From positions 2,170,001 to 2,234,000 of the forward strand of contig NZ_CP096032.1 of NCBI RefSeq assembly GCF_023115425.1: a DNA stretch of 64,000 bases, in the 5' to 3' direction. The notes below the pieces were generated by a model. The model was not told the origin of the DNA, ran no database searches, and saw nothing but the letters and a program-made list of their open reading frames with translations. Source of the DNA: Synechococcus sp. A10-1-5-1 (GTDB lineage Bacteria > Cyanobacteriota > Cyanobacteriia > PCC-6307 > Cyanobiaceae). The translations under genes were made by a program, and so were the position numbers. Positions 10,032 to 17,795 of this stretch are shown one piece after another; position 1 is the first letter of the stretch, and every line of letters begins with the position of its first letter.

Positions 10032-10132
10032 GTCCGAGGACTTGAGTAAGCCGATCCCGGATGAAGAGAAGGACTTGCATTGGCCTGCGCCTCACCAATG
10101 AGGGCTAGACCAAAAGCAGACACGGAAAGGCT

Positions 10133-10282
10133 GTGGAACCACTCACCGATGGCGTCCTCATCGTTCTGTTCCTCTGGGCAGTAGCGGCGGTCATCCGCAA
10201 GAAGACGGCAAAGGAGCCAGACCCTTTCTGCCACGTCTTCTTTAGAGAAGCCGACGAGCACCCGATGAGTGACTGCTCGTAA
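10133..10282 (+). CDS. Small membrane protein, family A (copy 1)
   Basis: A 49-residue protein from GTG 10133: a short acidic head (EPLTDG), one membrane span (VLIVLFLWAVAAVI), a basic RKK stop-transfer signal and a hydrophilic tail with two Cys. Homologues lie at 28661-28807 and, shorter, at 33689-33781, all with the L-x-x-LFLWA-V-A-V-I-K/R-K pattern. A ribosome-binding purine run precedes the start. Function unknown. Its stop is 7 nt upstream of the tRNA-Pro sequence. Confidence 0.6.
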   Translation: MEPLTDGVLIVLFLWAVAAVIRKKTAKEPDPFCHVFFREADEHPMSDCS

Positions 10283-10288
10283 TTTGAA

Positions 10289-10357
10289 CGGGGCGCAGCT
10301 TGGTAGCGCGGGTGCTTTGGGAGCACTAGGTCGCAGGTTCGAATCCTGTCGCCCCGA
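10289..10357 (+). tRNA. tRNA-Pro(UGG)-like gene, 5 nt short, probably defective
   Basis: The 3' three quarters is a normal tRNA-Pro: anticodon stem-loop GGTGC-TTTGGGA-GCACT (anticodon TGG), variable loop, T arm GCAGG-TTCGAAT-CCTGT and acceptor strand CGCCCCG. The 5' acceptor CGGGGCG is present, but only ten bases (CAGCTTGGTA) separate it from GCGC. A normal gene would have TA, GCGC and a nine-base D loop there, so five bases are missing and the acceptor and D stems cannot both form. It still serves as an integration site: its 3' half is repeated at 19647 and 21468. Confidence 0.7.
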
Positions 10358-10364
10358 TTGATTT
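10312..10364. repeat. tRNA-Pro att copy 1 (element boundary)
   Basis: From GTGCTTTGGGAGCACTAGG to the GATTGATTT after the tRNA end. The block recurs at 19647-19699 and 21468-21516. A tandem GGCACGCAAA repeat (10386-10407) follows, and similar pairs follow the other two copies; these resemble arm-type integrase binding sites. Confidence 0.8.
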
Positions 10365-10504
10365 CTCAGCGAAAGTCATCACGCTGGGCACGCAAAAGGC
10401 ACGCAAAGCCCATCCTCTAGGTCGGCAGCAACACCTCATGCGCTGTTGCACGCTTGAGCTGCCGTGGACACACTGAAGCTCGTGCGTCCCACGAATCTGG
10501 TCGG

Positions 10505-10690
10505 TCCTTACCGCCAGGCTCGTCCTAGTGGATGCGCCACCCCCTTGCACTGACGACAGCACCAAGGCCACAACCGCTGAGGACACGGTCCGAGAGAACC
10601 CCGTGATCCGTGACGGGGTAGTGCCAAGCTCCCCCACCTCAACACTCCCTGCTACTGAGCAGTGGGTCGGGGAGCTGTTTGGCTCACTCT
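10505..10690. repeat. Dispersed repeat R1, copy 1 (frameshifted small membrane gene)
   Basis: The 10358-10764 interval has no convincing intact gene. It holds an R1 unit, read on the minus strand as a degraded copy of the small membrane gene intact at 22829-23011 (shared GATCACGGGG and CTCTCGG followed by GTGTCC, with a one-base shift). Near-identical units follow att copy 2 (19865-20045) and lie at 29605-29690. An inverted repeat around CTCCCTGCTACTGAGCAG lies at its end. Confidence 0.55.
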
Positions 10691-10764
10691 CAATCGGAGG
10701 ATTGAATCCTTTAGTGCCGAGGGAGAAGTGCGTGAGCGGTACTCAGGCGCTCACAGACCACATT

Positions 10765-11517
10765 TCAGAGCTGGGATTCTCCTGGAAGGTCGTTTGACGA
10801 CGAAACCCGCGGAGGAGCTACATGCAGCGACTTTTTCTTTCTTCCGTCGGAGGAGGGCTGCCAATCCGAATAAACAACCTTCCAAGCCTTAACGGTTTCC
10901 GGACCGATTTCATTGATCCGAAGACCAGTTGATCCGTCATTCGAAAGCAATACAAAAGCCTTGCCGTCTACCATGTCGTAGTTAGCCAAAGCGTCCGCGA
11001 TTTCTTTATTGACCCTGAAGACACCATCGCAACCATTGACGACCAGATACCCATCACCATTCTTGATTCCAAAAGACTGAATTGATTCGCTACCAGTAGT
11101 CACCCGTCGACCGAACGATTTATTGGCAACAGTTTCCTGCCTGACCCTGATTGTGTTCCGGCCAAAGAACGAAGCAACCCTGAAAGACTTATTGTAATTG
11201 CGATCAAATACACCAATTGTCGTCCCAGTGATTGGATTTTTCAGTATCACTGGCTTTGAAAGAGGAAACTTAGTACTCTCAAGGTCTTGAGACCTCCAAT
11301 CTTCGGTGATAGTGAAGACTTCGACACCAGGAAAGACCCTGGGAAGCTTCTCAGTCCCGTATTGAATATATTCTTCAGTCCTAGTGGGCGAACAAAGATG
11401 AAGCTCCTCCTTCAGTACGTCACCGTATTTCTTGGGTGATATTTCGTATGCCAATGCCGGCAATGAAGAGACAAGAAATGTCGCGCCAGCGAGAGCTAGC
11501 GGGATGGAGGAACGCAT
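10765..11517 (-). CDS. Secreted hypothetical protein
   Basis: A 250-residue protein with a clear signal peptide (MRSSIPLALAGATFLVSSLP, cleavage probably after ALA). The mature part has two Cys (LHLCSP, VNGCDG) and is otherwise unrecognised. It lies inside the tRNA-Pro-bounded element at the end far from the integrase, the usual place for cargo. Base composition is more AT-rich than the flanking core. Divergent from the next gene across only 29 nt. Confidence 0.6.
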   Translation of the reverse strand: MRSSIPLALAGATFLVSSLPALAYEISPKKYGDVLKEELHLCSPTRTEEYIQYGTEKLPRVFPGVEVFTITEDWRSQDLESTKFPLSKPVILKNPITGTTIGVFDRNYNKSFRVASFFGRNTIRVRQETVANKSFGRRVTTGSESIQSFGIKNGDGYLVVNGCDGVFRVNKEIADALANYDMVDGKAFVLLSNDGSTGLRINEIGPETVKAWKVVYSDWQPSSDGRKKKSLHVAPPRVSSSNDLPGESQL

Positions 11518-11546
11518 AAGCTTCTATTGCCTATACTTAGGCTAGC

Positions 11547-11858
11547 ATGATTTCTGTAGTCATTCGCGGGCGAAAGCCAATGATCGCCTCTGGGTTTGTC
11601 GTGTCAGCGCTATTTGGGATAGCACTGTTGAGCGCTGAATTGCCGGTGAGCGCGGCCCCTTCTGTCTTGGTGAAGAGCGGCGTCAACTGCCCTGGAATCT
11701 ACGTGAAAGCAGGGAGAGGTAAGAATTGCCAAGCAGCGCCTGAATATGTAGACATAATCTATCTTGGAGAGAATACAAGGGAATCCTGTAAACCCACCTA
11801 CACCCGCCTCAATGCTGGCGACAGCAAGTGGTGTGTAAAGTACAGCGAGCAGTACTGA
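11547..11858 (+). CDS. Small secreted Cys-containing protein
   Basis: 103 residues with a positively charged start, a hydrophobic signal core (SGFVVSALFGIALLSA) and a likely cleavage after VSA. The mature part of about 70 residues has four Cys (NCPG, KNCQ, ESCKP, WCVK), which suggests two disulfides outside the cytoplasm. No family recognised. The start could also be Met12 (11580). Divergent from 10765-11517; the two may share a control region. Confidence 0.5.
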   Translation: MISVVIRGRKPMIASGFVVSALFGIALLSAELPVSAAPSVLVKSGVNCPGIYVKAGRGKNCQAAPEYVDIIYLGENTRESCKPTYTRLNAGDSKWCVKYSEQY

Positions 11859-11917
11859 TACATTCCAATAAGCTTACTCGCAAGAAGGGCAAGTTGGTGT
11901 GGGGTTTTAGTCCACAA

Positions 11918-12268
11918 CTATCTCCTTCTTGCCTTATGCATAGCCTCCTCAAGAAGTCGCCACTCAGCTGCCGTATGGCGCGTCTTCCACCCGTACCGTT
12001 CGCACAGAGCATTGCAGTAGTCCCCAATCCTGAGGATCGTCTCCAGGTCAACGCGGCTAAGCCGTTCCTTGGCGACCACGTTCCGGTCGCTCCAATTCAC
12101 TACCTGAGCGACACGCTCCCGCAGTCCATTCATCTCCAGCTGCCGATGACCCCTCTCATTCAGTGAGATGAAGTCATCTAAGTAGCCGTCATCCATCAAG
12201 TTCTGAAGGCTTGAGCGGCTCCGATACCCAAGCTCTCTTGCTGCCGCTGCAATGCTCTTAATCACCAC
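11918..12268 (-). CDS. Small HTH-type hypothetical protein of the satellite
   Basis: A 116-residue basic protein. The N-terminus (AAAARELGYRSRSSLQNLM, then DDGYLDDF) looks like a winged or MerR-like helix-turn-helix used by excisionases and other small DNA-binding proteins. The rest is helical with many Arg and Lys and ends KARRR. It is on the same strand as the integrase-ATPase-capsid block, as its last member. A regulatory or packaging role is possible but is inference only. Confidence 0.5.
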   Translation of the reverse strand: MVIKSIAAAARELGYRSRSSLQNLMDDGYLDDFISLNERGHRQLEMNGLRERVAQVVNWSDRNVVAKERLSRVDLETILRIGDYCNALCERYGWKTRHTAAEWRLLEEAMHKARRR

Positions 12269-12361
12269 TATTTGACTGAATCCTGCGTCTAAACCAGCCT
12301 AGGAACTTCGGCTCTAACGCTAGACAAGCTGCGAGCCTTCGGATGACCCGTAGGCATAAAA

Positions 12362-12410
12362 GGCAAAAGGACCCATGAGCATTAATGCTGTCAGCCCATG
12401 GGTCAGGCCT
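12362..12410 (-). terminator. Stem-loop terminator after the barrel gene
   Basis: On the minus strand, GACCCATG and CATGGGTC form an 8-bp stem around an internal AGCATTAATGCT palindrome, followed by CCTTTTGCCTTTT. It lies just after the stop of 12414-13589. Confidence 0.6.
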
Positions 12411-12413
12411 CAA

Positions 12414-13589
12414 CTATTCAGCAGCAGCTTCAGCCAAGACTTCAGCATCAAGACCAGGATTCGCTTCAAGAATTGCGGAAGCTTCCGAAGGGTTGTCGAT
12501 AATCTGATCAGCAAGCTCTTGCTCCGAGGCGGGCAGCTTGCTATATATTTTTTTCAGGATTGAAACTATCTTGTCGATTGTTAGGCCAGCCACTAGTTTA
12601 ACGCCGTAAGATTCTACATCATGTGCAACATGCGTCCAAAAACACTTGTCCCAGAATGCACAGTCATGAATTCGGATATCGCGGTTTCCTGGAGATGCTG
12701 TAAGGGCCTTTAAAAGATTATTTGCAGCAATTGGACCATTTGGTGATTGGCCAAATAAATACGAAAACCCAATGCTCGCACGTGACTCAAATGCAGGGTC
12801 ATATGAAGCCTTGCCGTAGATCTCCAAGCCTCGAGACAACTCATATCCGAGTCGCAGCTTTATCCCTGAGTTGCTTACGCTATAGTCACCATTTTGATAA
12901 TAGTATCCCACTCCAACATTGACTTGGTTGTTTATGTTGTAGCCTGCATCAATTCCGTATGTAGACAATGCTCCAGCGTATGCCAAGTTGTTGAGTCTTT
13001 GCTCTTTGTCTCCCACGGGGATGAGCGCATAAGGCTTAAGTTGCCAGTCTTTGGCAACAACCTCTGCTTCGGCGCTAACTTGCGTAAATAGAGGGGTTCG
13101 CTCGTCTAGCGAGAGTCCATATTTATTAGCAAAGCCTACTATTGAACCGCTCTTTACTGGCCTTGACTCAAATCCTCCATTCAGTCCAAGCACAACAGCC
13201 CTGCTCTTGTTAAAGTAGCGATATCCAATTCGAGATGAGGTTGAAATAGTAGTTCCATCAACATATGTATTGACGATGCTACTGAGAGTGTCGAGATCGG
13301 CGAAGTTGGCATTCGCTAGGACATCAGCAAAGAAGACGCTGTTCCTGCCGACCACCAGTGGAAGGAAGCCACCCAGACCTGCTTGGTTGGGCGTGCCAGC
13401 CGCTTGGGTTTGACCTTGGATGCCGACCCGAGGCTTGACGACGTCCTTGAGGCTGATGCTCATTACGCCCAGGTGACTAGCTGTGCCTTGAGCGACTTGA
13501 GCGGGCTTGGCGCTGACCGCAGGCAATGAAGCGATAGAGAGGGCAGCGGTGCCCAGTGCGGCTAGAGAGACCCGTGCGGACTGCTGCAT
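12414..13589 (-). CDS. Inverse-autotransporter-like outer-membrane beta-barrel protein (cargo)
   Basis: A 391-residue secreted protein. Start Met at 13589 gives a good signal peptide (VSLAALGTAALSIASLPAVSA). Residues of about 60-280 alternate polar and hydrophobic strands with the inverse-autotransporter barrel pattern: LPLVVGRNSVFFADVL, ANFADLDTLSSIVNTY, STSSRIGYRYF, and later VGVGYYYQNGDYSVS and RASIGFSYLFG. A tail of about 110 residues lacks barrel character, contains two Cys and ends in an acidic, Ala-rich segment. It sits directly downstream of the capsid gene. A role in surface change, for example phage resistance or adhesion, is inference. Confidence 0.65.
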   Translation of the reverse strand: MQQSARVSLAALGTAALSIASLPAVSAKPAQVAQGTASHLGVMSISLKDVVKPRVGIQGQTQAAGTPNQAGLGGFLPLVVGRNSVFFADVLANANFADLDTLSSIVNTYVDGTTISTSSRIGYRYFNKSRAVVLGLNGGFESRPVKSGSIVGFANKYGLSLDERTPLFTQVSAEAEVVAKDWQLKPYALIPVGDKEQRLNNLAYAGALSTYGIDAGYNINNQVNVGVGYYYQNGDYSVSNSGIKLRLGYELSRGLEIYGKASYDPAFESRASIGFSYLFGQSPNGPIAANNLLKALTASPGNRDIRIHDCAFWDKCFWTHVAHDVESYGVKLVAGLTIDKIVSILKKIYSKLPASEQELADQIIDNPSEASAILEANPGLDAEVLAEAAAE

Positions 13590-13722
13590 AACCCGTATTT
13601 TTCGCGGCACTATGCCGCAGAAAGTTCCGTTGCAAGAGAAGTGGGAGCAGTTCCAGAAATGGCAAGAAAAAGGCGACCACAAGGCCGCCTGATACACCTA
13701 ATCCCAGTCGCAGTCTAGAAAG

Positions 13723-15321
13723 TCAGGCGATTGCATCCTTCATCGCAGCAAACGACTCCGGGTGTCTGACAGCGATATCAATCGACTGCAGCGCCCGGAT
13801 GCCAGTCGTGCCCTTGGCGAAGTCGGTGTAGGGGTCCACCAGGATTTCCAAGGTGCCGTACAGGCCGATCAGCAGGTCGCTGAAGTTCCCGTAGACGATC
13901 GCACTCAGGTTGGTGCCAGTGCCCTTGCTGAGATTGCTTGGCACGTTGTTGCTGACCTCAAAGCGACGCCCCGCAATCTGCGAACGACTTAGCTCAGTGC
14001 CATAGGGCGAGAGCAGGTACTGGCTTTGGCTGTCCTTGAGCTTGCTGAGGACTGCTTCCACCTTGGCGTTGGTGAGGAAGCCGCAGCTCGCCACATCGGC
14101 GTTGTCGACAGCGACCTCTTTTTTGAGGTCCATCAAATGATCGAGGGTCGGAGCCAAACCATTGGTTCCGCCAGCGACAGATCCGATCCCTGAGGTGTTC
14201 AGGATTCCAGTGGGCTGACTGCTGGAGCCGGAGCCATTGATCGCAGCGGTGTCGATTGCCTCTGCGAGCAGAGCAACGAAGTCATCACGGATGAGCCGCT
14301 CGATGTCCGGAGTGCTCTGCAGGTTCATCAGGTGAGAGAACTTGCTCAGTGCACCAACGGTTTTTGGGCTCATCGTCACGGTGCCGATAGTCCCGGTGCT
14401 CGCGGTGACGCTGTCGCTGTCATCAGCGCCAAACCAGTACGCCGTAGCCGTGCCTGTTCTCTTAGGGATGCTTACGTCACCCACCAAGCCGCCAAGGAAG
14501 GTCGCGCCAAGCTCTGCAACCGCTAAGCGATCACGCAGCGCCTCGATGAAATTGGTGGCTAGGTGATCGGTGGCGATCAAGTTGCCGCCTGCCGTCGCTG
14601 TACCGGCCACATAGGTCCTTGTTGTCCAGCCGTTATCCGGAACAAAGAAGCCCTGGGTTCGGCGGCCGTTGCGGTGCTCAAGCTCCTGATTGATCTCCGC
14701 TTCTCGCCCCCGCAGTCCGCGTCCTGAGGCGATGCCTTGGGCGGCGCGAACAATGCTGAATTGTTCGGCTTCTCGCTTGTACTCAGCCTCAGGGTCAAGG
14801 CCTGCAGGGCCGATCGGTTCGTAGGTCATGGGTGTGTGAGTGGTAGTTGCTAGGGCGCGGTTCACGCCAATCGATGCGTCGGCCGGAATGCTCACGACGC
14901 TCAGCTCAATCGGTTGCCAGCGAGTGACGCGCATAACGCCTGCGTCCTGCTCGGCATCCAGCACGGAGTAGCCAACAGAGATGTTGGGCATCACGCCTGC
15001 TTCCACGTCCTTGCGGACTTGAACAGCAAGGTCGTTTGTGGCCCAAGTAATGCGGGCCATGCCGCGGCGTCTCTCATCGATCCATGCCCGCTCGACAATC
15101 CCGAGGATTCGATCCGGGTCGTGGTTCAACAGCAGCGGTGCTGCTCCACCGTTCAGCCGCGTGAGGTCAACTGCGTCTCGGTTGTGATCCAACACCTCAT
15201 CACCGAAGTAACGCGTAACGGGTGTTTCCGAGCTGAACGAGAACTCAAGCTGATCACTGTCAGACCTGGTTTCATTGATCGTGAGATAACGCCGCTGAAT
15301 CTCGACAGCGGTAGTGGTCAT
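13723..15321 (-). CDS. HK97-type prohead serine protease fused to major capsid protein
   Basis: A 532-residue fusion of two phage head genes. Residues 1 to about 190 match HK97-family prohead proteases (GGAAPLLLNHD with the catalytic-type His, VEAGVMPNISVGYSV, and ELSVVSIPADASIG with the Ser). From about 220 the protein is an HK97-fold major capsid protein (GRRTQGFFVP, TATAGGNLIATDH, GATFLGGLVGDVSIPK, PDIERLIRDDFVALLA, GSGSSSQPTGILN, and C-terminal FAKGTTGIRALQSIDIAVRHPESFAAM). The start at 15321 has a strong GGAGGGA site; an upstream frame to 15420 is rejected. No portal, terminase or tail gene accompanies it. Confidence 0.92.
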   Translation of the reverse strand: MTTTAVEIQRRYLTINETRSDSDQLEFSFSSETPVTRYFGDEVLDHNRDAVDLTRLNGGAAPLLLNHDPDRILGIVERAWIDERRRGMARITWATNDLAVQVRKDVEAGVMPNISVGYSVLDAEQDAGVMRVTRWQPIELSVVSIPADASIGVNRALATTTHTPMTYEPIGPAGLDPEAEYKREAEQFSIVRAAQGIASGRGLRGREAEINQELEHRNGRRTQGFFVPDNGWTTRTYVAGTATAGGNLIATDHLATNFIEALRDRLAVAELGATFLGGLVGDVSIPKRTGTATAYWFGADDSDSVTASTGTIGTVTMSPKTVGALSKFSHLMNLQSTPDIERLIRDDFVALLAEAIDTAAINGSGSSSQPTGILNTSGIGSVAGGTNGLAPTLDHLMDLKKEVAVDNADVASCGFLTNAKVEAVLSKLKDSQSQYLLSPYGTELSRSQIAGRRFEVSNNVPSNLSKGTGTNLSAIVYGNFSDLLIGLYGTLEILVDPYTDFAKGTTGIRALQSIDIAVRHPESFAAMKDAIA

Positions 15322-15544
15322 TGATTCCCTCCAAGTAGAGGTCTCGTAGATAACGACGCTGTTGAGCGCTTGCGAGGCAATCTTCCAAGGGATTTGGAAC
15401 CCTTGGCATGTCGTCATCAACGAGCACTTTCATCTTCAATGCTAGAGATATTACAACCCTGAAAATAGTCGTTCTGCTGAATACGACTAATTGAAGGTAG
15501 TCAATACCTGCGACGCTCTTGTGCGCCCTTGGTGGAGACTAAAA

Positions 15545-15644
15545 AAGGTTTTAAAGGTTTAAAAGGCTGCAACTGCCAAAGGGGCGTGACTCAAAAAGAG
15601 CAGTGACCGTCTGAGGAGAGAGCCTTAAAAACCTTTAAAACCTT
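15545..15644. other. AT-rich inverted repeat / iterons: candidate satellite origin
   Basis: Two 22-nt arms (15545-15566 and 15623-15644) are inverted copies with two mismatches. They are built from 9-10 nt units of the CCTTTAAAA / TTTTAAAGG type, and flank about 56 nt. The region lies between the replication-type ATPase stop and the capsid start, where no coding frame is evident (15322-15651). Iterons next to a replication gene suggest an origin; a transcription control site is the alternative. Confidence 0.5.
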
Positions 15645-15651
15645 CAAATGG

Positions 15652-17025
15652 TCAGCTGAGCATGGCTCTGATCACCTCATCCACTGGCCGAAAGAGAGCA
15701 GCTGGTGCACCTCCTCGCTTGCCATTGGGCTCTCGGTGGCCATCTTCCACGATCAGGTGTTTGCGCTCTAAGGCCAGGAGTGTCTCTCTGGCTTTTTGAG
15801 CCGCATTGACCTCAATGCCTAGGGCGTTGCCGAGGTGTGGAGCATCCATCCCTTTGTGAGTGGATTGGTAATGCAGGCAAAGGTCCTTGAGCGCCTTGTA
15901 CTGACGATCAGTGAGGTCCTCGATCACGCCTTGCAGAGCTGCTTGGCGTGCAACCTCCTCGCCCGAGCCGTGAAAGATCCAGCCGTTGTCGGTTTGCTCG
16001 ATCAGCAAATCAATCGGAGCTGACTCGCGCCCTTCAGCCATCACCTTGATGCGCTTGTCTCGAGGAGCAAGGGGATTGTCATTCCCATCACTCAGCGAGT
16101 TGATCACCACGGTTTGGCTCACGCAGCTAGGCAAGGCGTTGTTGCCTCGGCTTGCCTCTGACGCCCTCATCCCACCTGATCGCTTCAACGAGTGGTGGAT
16201 CAGGATCAGCGTCGCCTGATAGGAGTCGATCGCTTCCGTCAGATCCATGCACGGTTCAGCGAAAGAGGCATCTCTTTCTTGGATCCCGAGCTTGTTGAGG
16301 CAGGCGTGATAACTGTCGGTCAACAGAATCAAGCCTGGGTAGTGGCGGCAGTAGTCGTCAACGATGCGCTCGATGCCCTCATCGTCGAGACAGAGCGGTG
16401 CTCCTTTGTGGAATAGACCGACGATCGACCGGTGCATGGTCCCGTCGGGCTGCAATAGCCCAGCGAGCTGGAGGCATTTCGCCCAATCGCGTTGCGGTTG
16501 GTCTGTACCAATGATCAGGATTTTGGGGTCATGGCTTGGATAAAGCGGCTGGCCCAAAAAGGACCTTTCGCCGTGCACCAGAGCACCGAGAACGGCGCAC
16601 ATCAGCCTTGACTTGCCCACCTTTGGTGGGCCCACGAAGAGATTGGAGGTGCCGCGTAGAAGCACTCCCTCCCACAGCCATGGGGCTTCCACAAGCGAGA
16701 GCCTCCCGCCTTGCGGAATCGGCTCAACAACGCCTCTCAGCTTTTGACGTTCTTGCCAGAGAAGACGCCGTAGCTCGTCATCTCGTAGGCATGTTGTGAG
16801 TTCAGAGGCTGCTCGACGGAGGTGAATGATCCGCTGATAGCTGGGAATGGCCTCATCGGTCAGTAGATCACGCGCCTTGCATTGCAGGCTTCTCAGCTCA
16901 TCGGCGATGGATGGTTTGCGGTGTGGTTGTCGAGCAACGCGTTTGAGGCTGCTTTGAACCTTGGCTGAGTTTTCCAGGCGGTCAAAGTCCTCCTGGGTGT
17001 CTAGCCAGTCGAGGTTGTTTGTCAT
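15652..17025 (-). CDS. P-loop ATPase/helicase of RepA (AAA_25) type, replication protein
   Basis: A 457-residue P-loop ATPase like the hexameric RepA/DnaB-related helicases of plasmids and satellites. Walker A is GPPKVGKS at about residue 134; a Walker-B-like strand GLILLTDSYHACL and the later LILIHHSLKR (sensor-like His) follow. The last 100 residues look like a winged-helix DNA-binding domain (LTDRQYKALKDLCLHY, then LGNALGIEVNAAQKARETL). The start at 17025 has an AGGAGG site and overlaps the upstream stop (ATGA); an upstream in-frame Met at 17064 is less likely. Probably replicates the element. Confidence 0.8.
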   Translation of the reverse strand: MTNNLDWLDTQEDFDRLENSAKVQSSLKRVARQPHRKPSIADELRSLQCKARDLLTDEAIPSYQRIIHLRRAASELTTCLRDDELRRLLWQERQKLRGVVEPIPQGGRLSLVEAPWLWEGVLLRGTSNLFVGPPKVGKSRLMCAVLGALVHGERSFLGQPLYPSHDPKILIIGTDQPQRDWAKCLQLAGLLQPDGTMHRSIVGLFHKGAPLCLDDEGIERIVDDYCRHYPGLILLTDSYHACLNKLGIQERDASFAEPCMDLTEAIDSYQATLILIHHSLKRSGGMRASEASRGNNALPSCVSQTVVINSLSDGNDNPLAPRDKRIKVMAEGRESAPIDLLIEQTDNGWIFHGSGEEVARQAALQGVIEDLTDRQYKALKDLCLHYQSTHKGMDAPHLGNALGIEVNAAQKARETLLALERKHLIVEDGHREPNGKRGGAPAALFRPVDEVIRAMLS

Positions 17026-17288
17026 CGGAATGACCTCCTCGCTAGCTGAACCATGCGCAGGCAACCAATGGGATTGTGGTGTTCAAGAAGGCGTGCAGCC
17101 TCGTCGTAATCAGCCTTCGTCCAAGTTTGATTGGGGGTGAGGTGAATCAAGGCGCGGGTCACGCCATGGGACTCCAAGGGCCGCGAAAAATCTGCGTAAT
17201 GCCGCCAGCGATAACGCTGAGCTGCGATTAAATTGTCGGTACAGATTTCTTCCCGACCCCCAGCATCAACTGGGGGTTTTTTATGCAT
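17022..17288 (-). CDS. Small satellite protein, operon member
   Basis: An 88-residue basic protein of unknown function (contains RYRWRHYADFSRPLE and TWTKADYDEAARLLEHH). ATG 17286-17288 overlaps the upstream stop (ATGCATAA) and its own stop overlaps the ATPase start, so it is translationally coupled on both sides. A strong plus-strand terminator lies over its first codons. The upstream open stretch to 17372 overlaps the previous gene and is not used here. Confidence 0.5.
   Translation of the reverse strand: MHKKPPVDAGGREEICTDNLIAAQRYRWRHYADFSRPLESHGVTRALIHLTPNQTWTKADYDEAARLLEHHNPIGCLRMVQLARRSFR
17256..17282 (+). terminator. Plus-strand intrinsic terminator inside a minus-strand operon
   Basis: A perfect 8-bp stem, ACCCCCAG (17256-17263) and CTGGGGGT (17270-17277), with a 6-nt loop, is followed by TTTTTT on the plus strand. 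No annotated plus-strand gene ends here, so it would stop an antisense transcript. Confidence 0.7.
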
Positions 17289-17556
17289 TTTCGAGGTGCT
17301 CCAGGCGTTGTGTAAGGGCTGAAATTCCGGTCTTGAGGTGAGCGGACACCTCGCGCGCCAAGTCGGCCGCACGCTCGCTTGCAGCGCGATTGCAGCCAGC
17401 CGCCTCTTGGAGCTGGCTTACCGCGGCAAGCAGTGCTGTCGTGCTTTCGATGAGGTGATGCTCTAGCTCCGTGGAAGCCAGAGGCATCAACTCATCCCGC
17501 CACACCTCCGATTGCGCTTGGACGCGTTCAGCAGTCCAAAAGACGTTGGTGTTCAT
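17281..17556 (-). CDS. Small helical satellite protein
   Basis: 91 residues, strongly helical with heptad-like Leu and Ala (LLAAVSQLQEAAGC, AADLAREVSAHLKTG, LTQRLEHLENA), so probably a coiled coil. Function unknown. Its start overlaps the stop of the HTH gene by 4 nt and its end overlaps the next start. Position between the HTH gene and the ATPase suggests a replication accessory or regulatory role, by inference only. Confidence 0.55.
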   Translation of the reverse strand: MNTNVFWTAERVQAQSEVWRDELMPLASTELEHHLIESTTALLAAVSQLQEAAGCNRAASERAADLAREVSAHLKTGISALTQRLEHLENA

Positions 17557-17795
17557 CGAGCCGCCTCCGCAAGCTCAAGGGTGCGGTGATCGCGAGCAAA
17601 GGCCTCGCTGATGGTTTGGTCACATCGCTGTAGGTGATAAAGCAGCGACGAATTGGCGGCAGGGAACTTCCTGCGGAAATGAATGCCAGGCTTGAGCAAG
17701 CCAGCTGAACGCCAACGCAAGAGCGTGCGTTCACTGACGCCGAGATGATCTGCCGCAGCACGCTGCGGCACCCAAATGGGTGTCGAATTAGTCAT
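17553..17795 (-). CDS. MerR/AlpA-like HTH DNA-binding protein (excisionase candidate)
   Basis: An 80-residue protein with an N-terminal helix-turn-helix, VPQRAAADHLGVSERTLLRW followed by RSAGLLKPGIHFRRK. This is the pattern of AlpA/excisionase-like winged helix proteins that bind near att sites or control integrase and replication genes. Two genes away from the integrase, as in many satellites. Start overlaps the upstream stop by 4 nt. Confidence 0.7.
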   Translation of the reverse strand: MTNSTPIWVPQRAAADHLGVSERTLLRWRSAGLLKPGIHFRRKFPAANSSLLYHLQRCDQTISEAFARDHRTLELAEAAR

